From JAJFUE01 sp039683515 (GTDB taxonomy: Bacteria; Sumerlaeota; Sumerlaeia; MVZB01), in NCBI GenBank assembly GCA_039683515.1, contig JBDKRG010000046.1, positions 1 through 49,321 on the forward strand: a DNA stretch of 49,321 bases, written 5' to 3'. The translations under genes and the position numbers were made by a program. Shown here piece by piece: positions 35,177 to 43,294 of this stretch; position 1 is the stretch's first letter; each line of letters begins with the position of its first letter. The notes under the pieces were generated by a model, which saw only the letters and a program-made list of their open reading frames with translations, did not search any database and was not told the DNA's origin.

Positions 35177-35353
35177 TTAATTACTCAGCATTTTCATGAT
35201 ATGGCGCGCGAGATTCTCGTTTATTTCACGATGGCGGGGAACTGGTTGAGAGACGCCTGTCTTTGGGTTGCGATACCAATCGTGATTCGCACCATGCCGT
35301 ATCAAGACACAGCCCCAGGACTCGATTTCCTGAATCAGGTCGGCGCGTTTCAT
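35177..35353 (-). CDS. hicA: HicA-family toxin (58 residues)
   Basis: A very short gene: ATG at 35,353, TAA at 35,177-35,179. The product begins MKRADLIQEIESWG, continues CVLIRHGANHDWYRNPKTG, then PVPRHREINENLARHIMKML. This is the HicA double-stranded-RNA-binding-like fold with the catalytic His in the GANH segment and the PVPRH motif. HicA toxins cleave mRNA. It overlaps hicB by one base (TAATG). The order is antitoxin first, the reverse of the common hicAB arrangement. Confidence 0.85.
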   Translation of the reverse strand: MKRADLIQEIESWGCVLIRHGANHDWYRNPKTGVSQPVPRHREINENLARHIMKMLSN

Positions 35354-35541
35354 TAAACCGCGATCTCGTCGATGCGACGAACGCTTGGAATCTCACCGCT
35401 TGTTAAATCGAGATAAAGATCGTGCAAATTGGCCTTGAGCTCGTCAAGCGATTCGCCCTGCGTCCAATAGTCCGGGTACTCAAGCAAGTACCCAAGCCAC
35501 TTGCCGTCGTCTTGCCAATAAACGATTTTCACGGTCTGCAT
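35353..35541 (-). CDS. hicB: HicB-family antitoxin (N-terminal domain only)
   Basis: Encodes 62 residues. The partial RNase-H fold of HicB is clear: VKIVYWQDDGKWLGYLLEYP, then WTQGESLDELKANLHDLYLDL. The product ends soon after with no room for the usual C-terminal DNA-binding (HTH or ribbon-helix-helix) domain, so it may neutralise the toxin but need another factor for autoregulation. AAGGAG precedes the ATG at ten bases. A CTGAT...ATCAG inverted repeat (35,562-35,578) lies just upstream. Confidence 0.8.
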   Translation of the reverse strand: MQTVKIVYWQDDGKWLGYLLEYPDYWTQGESLDELKANLHDLYLDLTSGEIPSVRRIDEIAV

Positions 35542-35561
35542 CGCTTCGGCTCCTTATCGCA

Positions 35562-35578
35562 CTGATCAATTTTATCAG
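35562..35578 (-). promoter_or_regulatory. Inverted repeat upstream of hicBA
   Basis: CTGAT (35,562-35,566) and ATCAG (35,574-35,578) form a 5-bp inverted repeat around an AT spacer; read on the minus strand it contains GATAAA, a possible -10 box. It begins 21 bp before the hicB start and may be the operator/promoter. Confidence 0.35.
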
Positions 35579-35613
35579 AGCGCTGGATTTTACCGCAACG
35601 CATACGTCATCCC

Positions 35614-35642
35614 ATGTCGCTTCGAGCCGAAGCGACCTACTG
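35614..35642 (-). repeat. CAGTAGGYCGC hairpin repeat, copy 1
   Basis: Read on the minus strand: CAGTAGGTCGCTTCGGCTCG followed by AAGCGACAT. Its GTCGCTTCG/CGAAGCGAC arms form a perfect 9-bp stem with a three-base loop (35,616-35,636). It lies directly after the thyX stop codon. A second copy in plus orientation is at 40,279-40,307. Confidence 0.65.
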
Positions 35643-35644
35643 AC

Positions 35645-36472
35645 CTACAGGCCCAGCTTGGCGTCGAACTCGGCTTTGCGGCGCTCGTTTTCGAACGCCG
35701 GCTCCTTGCCGGCGAGCATGTCGCGGACGGCGGCCAGCTCGGTCTTCGACAGCGAGGCGCCGCACATCACGTATTCCTCGAACGCCTCCCACGCCGCCGG
35801 CGCGACGGCCTTGGCGCAGCGCCCCATCGCCTCGGCGTAGACGCGGATCTCGTACTGGGCGTGCTCGTCCAGGCGCAGCCTGATGAAGTGGAACAGGTTG
35901 TGCAGGTCGATCTGCCAGTACCACTCGGTGTAAAGCGAAAGCGGCAGGTTGATGCGCGCGACCTCGCGGGCGATCCCCGACGAGATCATCGTTTCGTAGT
36001 TGCGGTAGATGTGCGCCTGGTCGTGAACCATCGTCTCGGTGACTTCGCGCGCGAGGTCGGGGGTGACGGCCGACTCGGCGCGCCCCTGCCGGTTGGTCTG
36101 GCTCTGCATGCGCACCTGGTCGGGCTCGGGGACGTAGAACTCGTCCTTCATGACCGAGTAGCGGCCGGAGATCTCGTTGAGCCGCGCCGTGCGGTGGCGC
36201 ACCCACTGGCGCGCGACGAAGATCGGCATCTTGGCGTGGAACGTCAGGATGACCTGCTCGAACGGCGAGGTGTGGCCGTGGCGCATGAGGTAATGGATCA
36301 GGCCGCGGTCCTCGCGGTGGGTCTTGGTCCCCTCGCCGTACGAAACGCGCGCCGCCTGGACGATCCGCTGGTCGCCGCCCATGTAATCGACAAGCCGCAC
36401 GAATCCGTGATCCAGGACCTTGATTTCCTGGTCGAGCAGCGCCTCGGCCTCGGGAACGACGGTATGAGCCAT
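35645..36472 (-). CDS. thyX: FAD-dependent thymidylate synthase ThyX
   Basis: Encodes 275 residues. The ThyX motif RHRTARLNEISGRYS is at about 92-106 and matches RHRxxxxNxxSxRY. HTSPFEQV and QIDLHNLFHFIRLR are also typical, as is the C-terminal EYVMCGASLS segment. ThyX makes dTMP with FAD and NADPH and releases tetrahydrofolate, unlike ThyA, so the cell does not need a matching dihydrofolate reductase rate. The length is normal. No thyA is in the window. Confidence 0.95.
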   Translation of the reverse strand: MAHTVVPEAEALLDQEIKVLDHGFVRLVDYMGGDQRIVQAARVSYGEGTKTHREDRGLIHYLMRHGHTSPFEQVILTFHAKMPIFVARQWVRHRTARLNEISGRYSVMKDEFYVPEPDQVRMQSQTNRQGRAESAVTPDLAREVTETMVHDQAHIYRNYETMISSGIAREVARINLPLSLYTEWYWQIDLHNLFHFIRLRLDEHAQYEIRVYAEAMGRCAKAVAPAAWEAFEEYVMCGASLSKTELAAVRDMLAGKEPAFENERRKAEFDAKLGL

Positions 36473-36640
36473 GATACCCCTCCGGGGAAAATTCGAATCA
36501 GTCAGAAATTTCTAAATTCGAAACAATCGATTGAAATTCAAAATGAATCTCAATAAACCCAAAACAATTCCTCGCTCCGCCCGGGGGCGGGTGTGCGAAC
36601 CATGCATCCGCACCAAATCATAAAGGATAAATATAAATTC

Positions 36641-37924
36641 TCAATCAGCAATCGCAAGCAGGCCGCGGCGCAGGAGGTTCAGGGCGGCGATCGTCGCCTG
36701 CGAGCGCACCACCGCGCGGGCGCCGAGGAACTGGCGGCGCTCGACCTTGACCGATCCATCCGGCCCCGCAAGCCCGAAATACACCAGGCCGACCGGCTTT
36801 TCGGCCGAGCCGCCGCCGGGACCGGCGATCCCCGTGATCGACACCGCCCAGTCGGCGCCCGACGCCGCGCGCGCGCCCCTGGCCATCGCCTCGGCGACCT
36901 CGGCACTGACCGCGCCATGTTTTGCGAGCAACTCTTCGGAGACCCCGAGCCGCGCGCGCTTGGCCTCGTTGGCGTAGGTCACGAAACCCTCGACGAAGTA
37001 ATCGGACGAGCCGGCGGACTCGGTCAGCCGCGCGGCGAGCAGCCCCGCCGTGCACGACTCGGCGACGGCGACCGTCTGGCCGCGCGCGCGCAGGAGCGAG
37101 CCGACCGCGTCCTCGAGCGTCGTGTCGTTCTCGCCGTAGACGTGCCGCGCGCCGATGATTTCCACGATGCGCGCGCGCCACTCGGCCTCCATCGCGACCG
37201 ACTCGGCGTCGTCGCGGCCGAAGAACGTCATGCGCACGTCGACCTGGCCGGGCTTGGCCAGCAGGGCGAACGTCATGCGCGGGTCGCGCTCGAAGAAGTC
37301 CGCGACAAGGTCGTTGATCGACGACTCGCCGACGCCGACCGTGTGGAGCGTGAGCGTGCGCGGCCGGCCGAGGCCCCGCGCGAAATCCTCGATGATCAAC
37401 TGCCGCGCCGCGTCGAACATCGGACGCATTTCGTGCGGCGGGCCGGGCAGCGCCAGAACCCCGGCGCGGATCTTCCCGTTTGGGCCGCCCGGGTGCATGT
37501 AGAACCCCGGCGCCGTGCCGTGATCGTTCTGCAGGATGATGCTTCCCCGCGGGACGTAGGCCTGGACGTCGTTGCTCGGCGGCATGGGGCGCCCCCACGC
37601 ATGGAAGCGCCTGGCCATGCGCTCGAGCGCCTCGTCGTTCTTCTCGAGCGCCGCGCCCCACACCTCGGCGATCAGGTTGCGGGACAAATCGTCGCCGGTC
37701 GGCCCGAGGCCGCCGGTGGTGATGAGCAAATCGGCGTGCGCCGCGGCTTCCTTCAGCGCCTCGCGCAGCAGGTCGCCGCGATCGGGCAGCGCCATGTGGC
37801 GGGAAGTCGCGAGGCCAAGCTCGAGAAGGCCCGCGCTCAGCCACGGCGAATTCGTATCCGTGCCGGCCCCCTGGAGGATTTCCGTGCCGGTCGAAAAAAT
37901 CCAGATTGTGGGGGCGGTCACCAT
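36641..37924 (-). CDS. cinA: CinA family nicotinamide-nucleotide amidase
   Basis: Encodes 427 residues, the full two-domain form. The N-terminal molybdopterin-binding-like domain (COG1058) has ISTGTEILQG-like FSTGTEILQG, TTGGLGPTGDDLSR and the LPGPPHEMRPMF segment. The C-terminal PncC amidase domain (COG1546) has AESCTAGLLAARLT, FVTYANEAK and SITGIAGPGGGSAEKPVG with VYFGL. It recycles pyridine nucleotides by hydrolysing NMN, and in some species also ADP-ribose. A tandem AT-rich repeat lies between its start and the deacetylase gene. Confidence 0.93.
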   Translation of the reverse strand: MVTAPTIWIFSTGTEILQGAGTDTNSPWLSAGLLELGLATSRHMALPDRGDLLREALKEAAAHADLLITTGGLGPTGDDLSRNLIAEVWGAALEKNDEALERMARRFHAWGRPMPPSNDVQAYVPRGSIILQNDHGTAPGFYMHPGGPNGKIRAGVLALPGPPHEMRPMFDAARQLIIEDFARGLGRPRTLTLHTVGVGESSINDLVADFFERDPRMTFALLAKPGQVDVRMTFFGRDDAESVAMEAEWRARIVEIIGARHVYGENDTTLEDAVGSLLRARGQTVAVAESCTAGLLAARLTESAGSSDYFVEGFVTYANEAKRARLGVSEELLAKHGAVSAEVAEAMARGARAASGADWAVSITGIAGPGGGSAEKPVGLVYFGLAGPDGSVKVERRQFLGARAVVRSQATIAALNLLRRGLLAIAD

Positions 37925-37942
37925 GCCAAGCCAATCCCTGAT

Positions 37943-38030
37943 TTAAAATCCTAAATCCTAATACCTAAATCCTAATACCTAAATCCTAATATCTAAATCC
38001 TAAACAAATCCGAAATTCTAAATTCAAAAT
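37943..38030. repeat. 14-bp tandem TAAATCCTAATACC repeat
   Basis: Units at 37,952-37,965, 37,966-37,979 and 37,980-37,993 (TAAATCCTAATACC, third one ATC), a partial fourth and a degenerate CAAATCCGAAATTCTAAATT tail. Similar units occur at 7716-7765, 8806-8850 and 14,100-14,141, always between genes. Confidence 0.8.
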
Positions 38031-38077
38031 CGAATCGGCGGGCGAATGCCGCCTGAAGACGGGAGGCCCGAACTCAT

Positions 38078-39076
38078 TTACGGGTTCGATTTCCTGGCGG
38101 GCTTGCCGGTTTGCGGCGCGCGCATCATCCCCTTGAGCTCGCCGATCGGGATCGCCTGCGGCGCGGGGGCCGGCTCGGTGAACGACGAGCCGCCGCCGAC
38201 CGCCTCGGGCGGGGCCTTGGCCAGCTCGTCGAGCATCCGGCTGACGGTGACGAATTCATAGCCCTGGGCGCGAATGTCCTGGATCAGACGGGGCAGGATC
38301 TCGATCGTGTTGCCCTTGATCTCGTGCATGAGGATGATCGCGCCGGGGTGCAGATTCTTCATCACGCGCGCGTGGATCGACTCGGCGTCCTTGGCGCGCC
38401 AGTCCTCGGTGTCGATCGACCAGTTGATCATCACGAGGTTGTTTTCGCGCGCGATCTGGCGCTCGGCGCTGGTAACGGCGCCGTAGGGGGGGCGATAAAG
38501 GCGCGGCCGCTGGCCGGTGATCCCCTGGATCAGGTCGCACTCGCCCAGCATCTCTTCCCGCATCTGCTCGGCCGACGTGTGCGCCGGGTTCGGGTGATTG
38601 ATCGTGTGGATGCCGATCTCCAAGCCGGCGTCGGCCACGTTCTTGACGAGCTCCGGATTGGCCTGGGCGTTCCGGCCGATCATGAAGAACGTCGCGGTGG
38701 CTTTTTCCTGCTTGAGCGTGGAAATGAACCGGGCGTTGTAGGCCGTGCTCGGGCCGTCATCAAACGTCAGCGCGACGATCTTGGCCGTGCGCGGGCCGTT
38801 GTTGATTTTCTCGCCGTAATACTTCGGCAGGGGATCTTCGCCGGTCGCCGCGGGCGCGGCGGGCGTGGGGGCCGGAGTGGCCGTGGCCGCCGGCGTCTCG
38901 GCCGGCAGGGCGGGCAGCGCGCGATCGGCCGGCCTGGCGGGCGCCGCCGCGTCCGCGACGGGAGCAACCTCGATGCTTGCCCGGCCCGATGAGGCACCGA
39001 ACTTGACCCCCGCAAGGAATGACGCGGCCATCGCCAACGCGGCGGCCACCAGCAGCAATCCCGACTTCTTCGACAT
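38078..39076 (-). CDS. Polysaccharide deacetylase (NodB domain)
   Basis: Encodes 332 residues. A signal peptide (LLLVAAALAMAASFLAG) and a Pro/Ala-rich spacer of about 60 residues precede the NodB domain. TFDDGPS at 104-110 gives the catalytic Asp and the metal-binding Asp. IGIHTINHPNPAH at about 155-166 gives the His-x3-His metal pair. RPPYGA, DTEDWR and ILMHEIKGNT supply the remaining motifs, including the catalytic His. It removes acetyl groups from peptidoglycan or exopolysaccharide in the periplasm or at the surface. It is on the same strand as prfB, 41 bp downstream of it. Confidence 0.9.
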   Translation of the reverse strand: MSKKSGLLLVAAALAMAASFLAGVKFGASSGRASIEVAPVADAAAPARPADRALPALPAETPAATATPAPTPAAPAATGEDPLPKYYGEKINNGPRTAKIVALTFDDGPSTAYNARFISTLKQEKATATFFMIGRNAQANPELVKNVADAGLEIGIHTINHPNPAHTSAEQMREEMLGECDLIQGITGQRPRLYRPPYGAVTSAERQIARENNLVMINWSIDTEDWRAKDAESIHARVMKNLHPGAIILMHEIKGNTIEILPRLIQDIRAQGYEFVTVSRMLDELAKAPPEAVGGGSSFTEPAPAPQAIPIGELKGMMRAPQTGKPARKSNP

Positions 39077-39117
39077 CCCACCCGATCCTTTCCAACTCGA
39101 TCCCGTTCACACAACGA

Positions 39118-40269
39118 TTAGACTTCTTCGCCCGACGGCGACGCCGCCTCCTTGATCTTGACCGGCATGCCGGCCGTCCAGCGCAGGTACGCCTCGATGA
39201 ACGCGTCCAGGTCGCCGTCCATGACCGCCGGGATGTTGCCCGTCTGCTGCCCGGTGCGGTGGTCCTTGACCATCTGGTAGGGCTGGAAGACGTACGAGCG
39301 GATCTGGTTGCCCCAGGAGATGTCGCGCTTTTCGCTTTCCATGGCGGCCTGCTCGGCCTTCTTCTGGTCCTCGTGCATCTGGTAGAGGCGCGACCGCAGC
39401 ATCTTCATGGCCATCGCCTTGTTCTGATGCTGGCTGCGCTCGTTCTGGCACTGGACGACGATCTTGGTCGGCAGGTGCGTGATGCGCACGGCCGAGCTGG
39501 TCTTGTTGACGTGCTGGCCGCCGGCGCCGCTGGAGCGGTAGACGTCGATCTTCAAATCCTCTTCCTTGATTTCGATTTCGATGTTGTCGTCGACCTGCGG
39601 CCAGCAATAGACGGAGGTGAACGACGTGTGGCGGCGCTTGTTGGCGTCGAACGGCGAGATGCGCACGAGGCGGTGGATGCCGTTTTCGCTCTTGAGCTGG
39701 CCGTAAGCGTACTCGCCCTTGACCAGCAGCGTGGCGCTGCGGATGCCCGCCTCGTCGCCTTCGGACAGCTCGATTTCCTCGAACGCGAGCCCCTCGCGCT
39801 CGATCCAGCGCGTGTACATGCGCAGCAGCATCTGCGCCCAGTCGCAGCTTTCGGTGCCGCCCGCCCCGGCGTGGATGTGCAGGTAGCAGTCGCCGGCGTC
39901 GGCGGGGTCCTTCATGAGCGCGCGCGTCTCGAGCGTCTCGAGCCGGCGTCCGAACTCCTCGGCCTGCTCGCAAAGCTGGCCGATCATTTCGTCGTCGCCG
40001 TCGGCCATGTCGGCCAGTTCGATCGCGTCGGCGACCTCCTGGCCGAGGCCCTCCCACGGCACGACGAGCCCCTTCAGCCGGTTCAGCTGGCGCATGTGTT
40101 CCTGCGCCTTCGCGGCGTCGTCCCAGAACCCCGGCTCGGAGGCCTGGGCCTCGAGCTCGGCGGCGTGGCGCTTGACGTCCTCGAGCTTGAGGTACTGGCG
40201 CGCCTCGGAGACGCGCGCGCGCACGCGGCCAAGCTCGGTGGTGAGGTCTTCGGGAAGGATGGCAGCCAT
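39118..40269 (-). CDS. prfB: Peptide chain release factor 2 (no programmed frameshift)
   Basis: Encodes 383 residues from the ATG at 40,269 (GGGAG six bases upstream). It has the UGA-specific SPF tripeptide at about 205-207 (ISPFDANKRRHTS) and the catalytic GGQ at 250-252 (SSGAGGQHVNKT). Most bacterial prfB genes are read through a +1 shift at CTTTGA near codon 25; here the corresponding region (ARQYLKLEDVKRH) is in one open frame without TGA, so this copy is not autoregulated that way. Confidence 0.93.
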   Translation of the reverse strand: MAAILPEDLTTELGRVRARVSEARQYLKLEDVKRHAAELEAQASEPGFWDDAAKAQEHMRQLNRLKGLVVPWEGLGQEVADAIELADMADGDDEMIGQLCEQAEEFGRRLETLETRALMKDPADAGDCYLHIHAGAGGTESCDWAQMLLRMYTRWIEREGLAFEEIELSEGDEAGIRSATLLVKGEYAYGQLKSENGIHRLVRISPFDANKRRHTSFTSVYCWPQVDDNIEIEIKEEDLKIDVYRSSGAGGQHVNKTSSAVRITHLPTKIVVQCQNERSQHQNKAMAMKMLRSRLYQMHEDQKKAEQAAMESEKRDISWGNQIRSYVFQPYQMVKDHRTGQQTGNIPAVMDGDLDAFIEAYLRWTAGMPVKIKEAASPSGEEV

Positions 40270-40278
40270 AAGACTCCC

Positions 40279-40307
40279 GCAGTAGGCCGCCTCGGGCCGA
40301 AGCGGCA
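40279..40307 (+). repeat. CAGTAGGYCGC hairpin repeat, copy 2
   Basis: GCAGTAGGCCGCCTCGGGCC followed by GAAGCGGCAT matches copy 1 (35,614-35,642, inverted) at most positions, with compensating T/C changes in the stem. It lies just upstream of prfB. Confidence 0.6.
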
Positions 40308-40540
40308 TTGATTACGAGCGCCGGCGCCCGGAACCCACGCAAGGCCCCCGGCGCCATCGGAGCTCGCCCGATAACATCCTATCGGAGTGCAGGGCGGGTT
40401 TCAAGCCCGGCGGGAGGGTAGATAGCCGGCCACGGTTGCAACCCAAAATGTAATTGACGGTCCCAACGCAACCAACTAGTCTTGCGGTCAAGAGTTACAG
40501 GTTTGATTACTGCCGCCAGACTTTTTTGGAGGAGCATTTT

Positions 40541-41377
40541 ATGGGAAATCTGTCAAAAAAATCGAATGAGCGAATTGCCGCCGGCCTTAAGCGATTCCAA
40601 CCGATCCTTTCAGCCGCCAAGGCGAGAGATGTAAATGAATCGGACACCGTCGTCATCGTGACTGACATTCTGCAAGATATCTTCGGCTACGACAAATACT
40701 CCGAAATCACTTCGGAACACATGATTCGTGGGACCTTTTGCGACTTGGCGGTCAAACTGAACGGCGAGCTTGCATTGCTGATCGAAGTCAAGGCGATCGG
40801 ATTGGACCTGAAGGACCAATTCGTAAAGCAGGCTGTCGATTACGCCGCCAATCAGGGTGTAGAATGGGTTGTCCTTACCAACGGCTGCCTATGGCGTGTA
40901 TACCGGATCACTTTCAGCAAACCCATCGAGAACGAACTCGTAATCGAATTTGACCTGCTTTCAATGAATGCAAGAACAACCAACAATATTGAGGTGCTGG
41001 GACTCCTCGCAAAAGAAGGTTGGCAGAAAGCTTTTTTGGGTGACTATGCTTCGCAAAGACAGGCACTAAGCAGATTCAATATGGCCGCTTTGATTTTGAG
41101 TTCACCCGTCTTGGAAATCTTGCGCCGTGAAGTCCGTCGTTTGTCACCAGAAGTCAAAATCGACTTGGAACAATTGAAAGACGTTCTTCAGGCCGATGTG
41201 ATCAAACGCGAGGTTCTCGAAGGAGAGAAGGCGGATATCGCCAGAAAGCAGGTCAACAAAATCGCCAGTCGGGCCTTGCGCGCGGTCAAGGCATCAACAC
41301 CGACAAAAGAAAACGAAAATGAACTGACCGATGCAATTACCGAAACTGTTGTGCCGGAAATCAACAACCAGAACTAA
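40541..41377 (+). CDS. Solo HsdR_N-like PD-(D/E)XK protein
   Basis: Encodes 278 residues from the ATG at 40,541 (GGAGGAG seven bases upstream). The N-terminal half resembles the type I restriction enzyme R-subunit N-terminal domain: VTDILQDIFGYDKYSEI, then RGTFCDLAVKL with Asp 68 and LIEVKA with Glu 82 and Lys 84. That is the D...ExK nuclease core, followed by VKQAVDYAANQGVEWVVLTN. No helicase, methylase or specificity gene is adjacent. The C-terminal part is helical and charged. Lower GC than its neighbours and a BrnT pair directly downstream suggest a small mobile defence-type cluster. Enzymatic activity is unproven. Confidence 0.75.
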   Translation: MGNLSKKSNERIAAGLKRFQPILSAAKARDVNESDTVVIVTDILQDIFGYDKYSEITSEHMIRGTFCDLAVKLNGELALLIEVKAIGLDLKDQFVKQAVDYAANQGVEWVVLTNGCLWRVYRITFSKPIENELVIEFDLLSMNARTTNNIEVLGLLAKEGWQKAFLGDYASQRQALSRFNMAALILSSPVLEILRREVRRLSPEVKIDLEQLKDVLQADVIKREVLEGEKADIARKQVNKIASRALRAVKASTPTKENENELTDAITETVVPEINNQN

Positions 41378-41415
41378 GTGGTAGCGATCCAGGCATCTGA
41401 ATATTCCAAGGGTTT

Positions 41416-41691
41416 ATGCCAATGGATTTTGAATGGGATCCCCAAAAGGCTGAAAAAAACGTTGAAAAGCACGCTATCTCGTTTCAAGAAGCCTTGACGG
41501 TTTTCCATGATCCTTTATCCGCCACTTTTCAAGACCCCGATCACTCAATTGACGAACAACGTCACATTACGATAGGTTACTCCTTGGCGGCTCGTTTGCT
41601 GGTTGTTGCCCATACCGACCGCGGTGATAGAATACGGATTATAAGCGCTCGTCTCGCCACTGCTGGCGAAAGGAAACGGCATGAAAGCTAA
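41416..41691 (+). CDS. brnT: BrnT-family toxin
   Basis: Encodes 91 residues. It starts MPMDFEWDPQKAEKNVEKHA, then ISFQEALTVFHDP, DERHITIGYS-like DEQRHITIGYS, VVAHTDRGDRIRIISARLAT and RKRHES. This is the BrnT ribonuclease toxin of the RelE superfamily, with the usual FEWDxxKxxxNxxKH start. A second ATG two codons later is possible. Its end overlaps the downstream antitoxin-like gene by 11 bp, so they are coupled. It is 38 bp after the HsdR_N-like gene. Confidence 0.88.
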   Translation: MPMDFEWDPQKAEKNVEKHAISFQEALTVFHDPLSATFQDPDHSIDEQRHITIGYSLAARLLVVAHTDRGDRIRIISARLATAGERKRHES

Positions 41692-41953
41692 AAATATATC
41701 GGGCGAGGAGTTGCGGGCGGAATACGTTTTCGATTACTCGAAAGCGGAACGGGGAAAATACGCCAAGAGCCTGGCCCGGAAAGGCTCGAATGCGGTTCTG
41801 CTCGATCCGGATGTAGCCAAGGTTTTCCGCGACTCGACAGCCGTGAATGACGCTCTCCGGTCCGTGCTTGCGCTCATCCAAACGACTGAGCGATCGAAAA
41901 AACGCGCCACCCGCTCCTTGCAGGGAACCCGCAAAACCAACCCATCGAAGTAG
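41681..41953 (+). CDS. Putative BrnT antitoxin, non-BrnA family
   Basis: Encodes 90 residues. The order of BrnTA loci is toxin first, antitoxin second, and this gene has the antitoxin position, but its sequence is not BrnA-like. It shows AEYVFDYSKAERGKYAKSLA, then KGSNAVLLDPDVAKVF and AVNDALRSVLALI, with a basic tail. A homologous but frameshifted gene lies at 19,622-19,844 behind a RelE/ParE pair. The VNxALR helix may be a ribbon-helix-helix-like DNA-binding part; this is inference. Confidence 0.7.
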   Translation: MKAKNISGEELRAEYVFDYSKAERGKYAKSLARKGSNAVLLDPDVAKVFRDSTAVNDALRSVLALIQTTERSKKRATRSLQGTRKTNPSK

Positions 41954-42219
41954 TCGCAACCCGCCGCTGTCCATACGAAATTCACTGGCTGAGGCCATAT
42001 TGCGGGCTCAGCATGTTCACCTTTGCCGGCGCGGCCGGACCGGTGACGGCGTCGTGACGGGGATAACGGTCGCAATCCACGCTTCGCCGCGCCAAATCGG
42101 CTCCAAACAGCGTCACCCCGCACGCCATCTCTTGCCAATCGGCGGCAAAACTGGAAAACTGGTGTCTGAGCATTGGTGAAGCAATGGCCTCCCTCACATC
42201 GACCAAGGAGTCGGCAGCG

Positions 42220-43206
42220 ATGAAAATATGGCGGTTTCACGAATTCGGCCCGATCGAAAATCTTCAGATGGAGGAGTCGCCGGTGCCGGAGCCGGGGCCC
42301 GGCGAGGCGCTCGTGCGCGTCGCCTACGCCGCGCTCAACCCGGCCGACAAATACCTCGTCGGCGGCAAGTACCCCCGGCCCGGCAAGCCGCCGTTCGCCG
42401 TCGGGCGCGACGGCTCCGGGTTCATCGAGAAGGCCGGCGAGGGCAGCCGCTTCAAGCCCGGCGACGCGGTCGTCCTCCTGCGCAGCGAGATCGGCGTCCA
42501 GCGCGACGGCACCCTCGCCCAGTACGTCGTCGTCCCCGAGGTCTCGCTCGCCCCGCTGCCGGCCGGCTGGTCGATGCAGGAAGGGGCGGCCGGGCCGCTC
42601 GTGCTCCTGACGGCCTGGCAGGCGCTCGTCGGCGAGGGCCGGCTCCAGGCGGGCAACACGGTCCTGATCACGGGGGCCTCGGGCGGCGTCGGCACGGCCT
42701 CGCTGATGCTGGCCAAGTCGCTCGGGGCGCGCGTCGTCGCGCTGTCGCGCAGCGACCACAAGCGCGCCCGCCTGCTCGAGCTCGGCGCCGACTTCGCCTT
42801 CGACCCGGACGACCCGGACCTCGTCAAGGGCGTCCAGTCGGCGCTCGACGGCGGCCGCTGCGACGTCGTCGTCGAAAACCTCGGCGGCCCGTACCTGCAG
42901 AAATCGATTTTCCTGACCGGGTTCAAGGGGCGCATCTGCGTGGTGGGCCTGCTGGCCGGGCTCAAGAGCGAAATCGAAATCGGCACGTTTATCTTCAAGC
43001 GCATCCACATCATCGGCATCGCGATGGGCGCGCAGACCGCCGAGGAATCGCAGGAGGCGTGGGGCCGGATCGTGTCCACGCTGGCGCAGTCGGGCCGCCG
43101 CCCGCAGATCGACCAGGTCTTCCCGTTCGACCGCGTGCAGGAGGCGTTCGCGCGGCTCGGCCAGGGCGCGATGGGCAAGGTCCTCGTCGGGCCGATGAAC
43201 AGCTGA
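42220..43206 (+). CDS. Zinc-free MDR-family (quinone oxidoreductase-like) dehydrogenase
   Basis: Encodes 328 residues from the ATG at 42,220 (AAGGAG ten bases upstream). It belongs to the medium-chain dehydrogenase/reductase superfamily. A GroES-like N-terminal domain (PGPGEALVRVAYAALNPADK, then VGRDGSGFIEKAGEGSRFKPGD) is followed by the Rossmann domain with ITGASGGVGTASLMLAKSLG and the VVVENLGGPYLQKS segment. The zinc ligands of alcohol dehydrogenases are absent, so it is a quinone/enone reductase-like member using NADPH. The substrate is unknown. A strong terminator follows. Confidence 0.85.
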   Translation: MKIWRFHEFGPIENLQMEESPVPEPGPGEALVRVAYAALNPADKYLVGGKYPRPGKPPFAVGRDGSGFIEKAGEGSRFKPGDAVVLLRSEIGVQRDGTLAQYVVVPEVSLAPLPAGWSMQEGAAGPLVLLTAWQALVGEGRLQAGNTVLITGASGGVGTASLMLAKSLGARVVALSRSDHKRARLLELGADFAFDPDDPDLVKGVQSALDGGRCDVVVENLGGPYLQKSIFLTGFKGRICVVGLLAGLKSEIEIGTFIFKRIHIIGIAMGAQTAEESQEAWGRIVSTLAQSGRRPQIDQVFPFDRVQEAFARLGQGAMGKVLVGPMNS

Positions 43207-43229
43207 CCGCACGGCCGGGAACAATCAGG

Positions 43230-43266
43230 CGGCCCATCACGCGCGCGACGTGATGGGCCGTTTTTT
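43230..43266 (+). terminator. Intrinsic terminator of the MDR dehydrogenase gene
   Basis: A perfect 12-bp stem CGGCCCATCACG/CGTGATGGGCCG (43,230-43,241 with 43,249-43,260), a seven-base loop and six T, about 23 bp after the stop codon. Confidence 0.93.
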
Positions 43267-43294
43267 CATGCATTGCGTTCAGTATGCAGCGTGA

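Noticed and set aside
37943..38030. CRISPR-like regular repeats
   Set aside because: Units are 14 bp, contiguous and without spacers; no cas genes are present.
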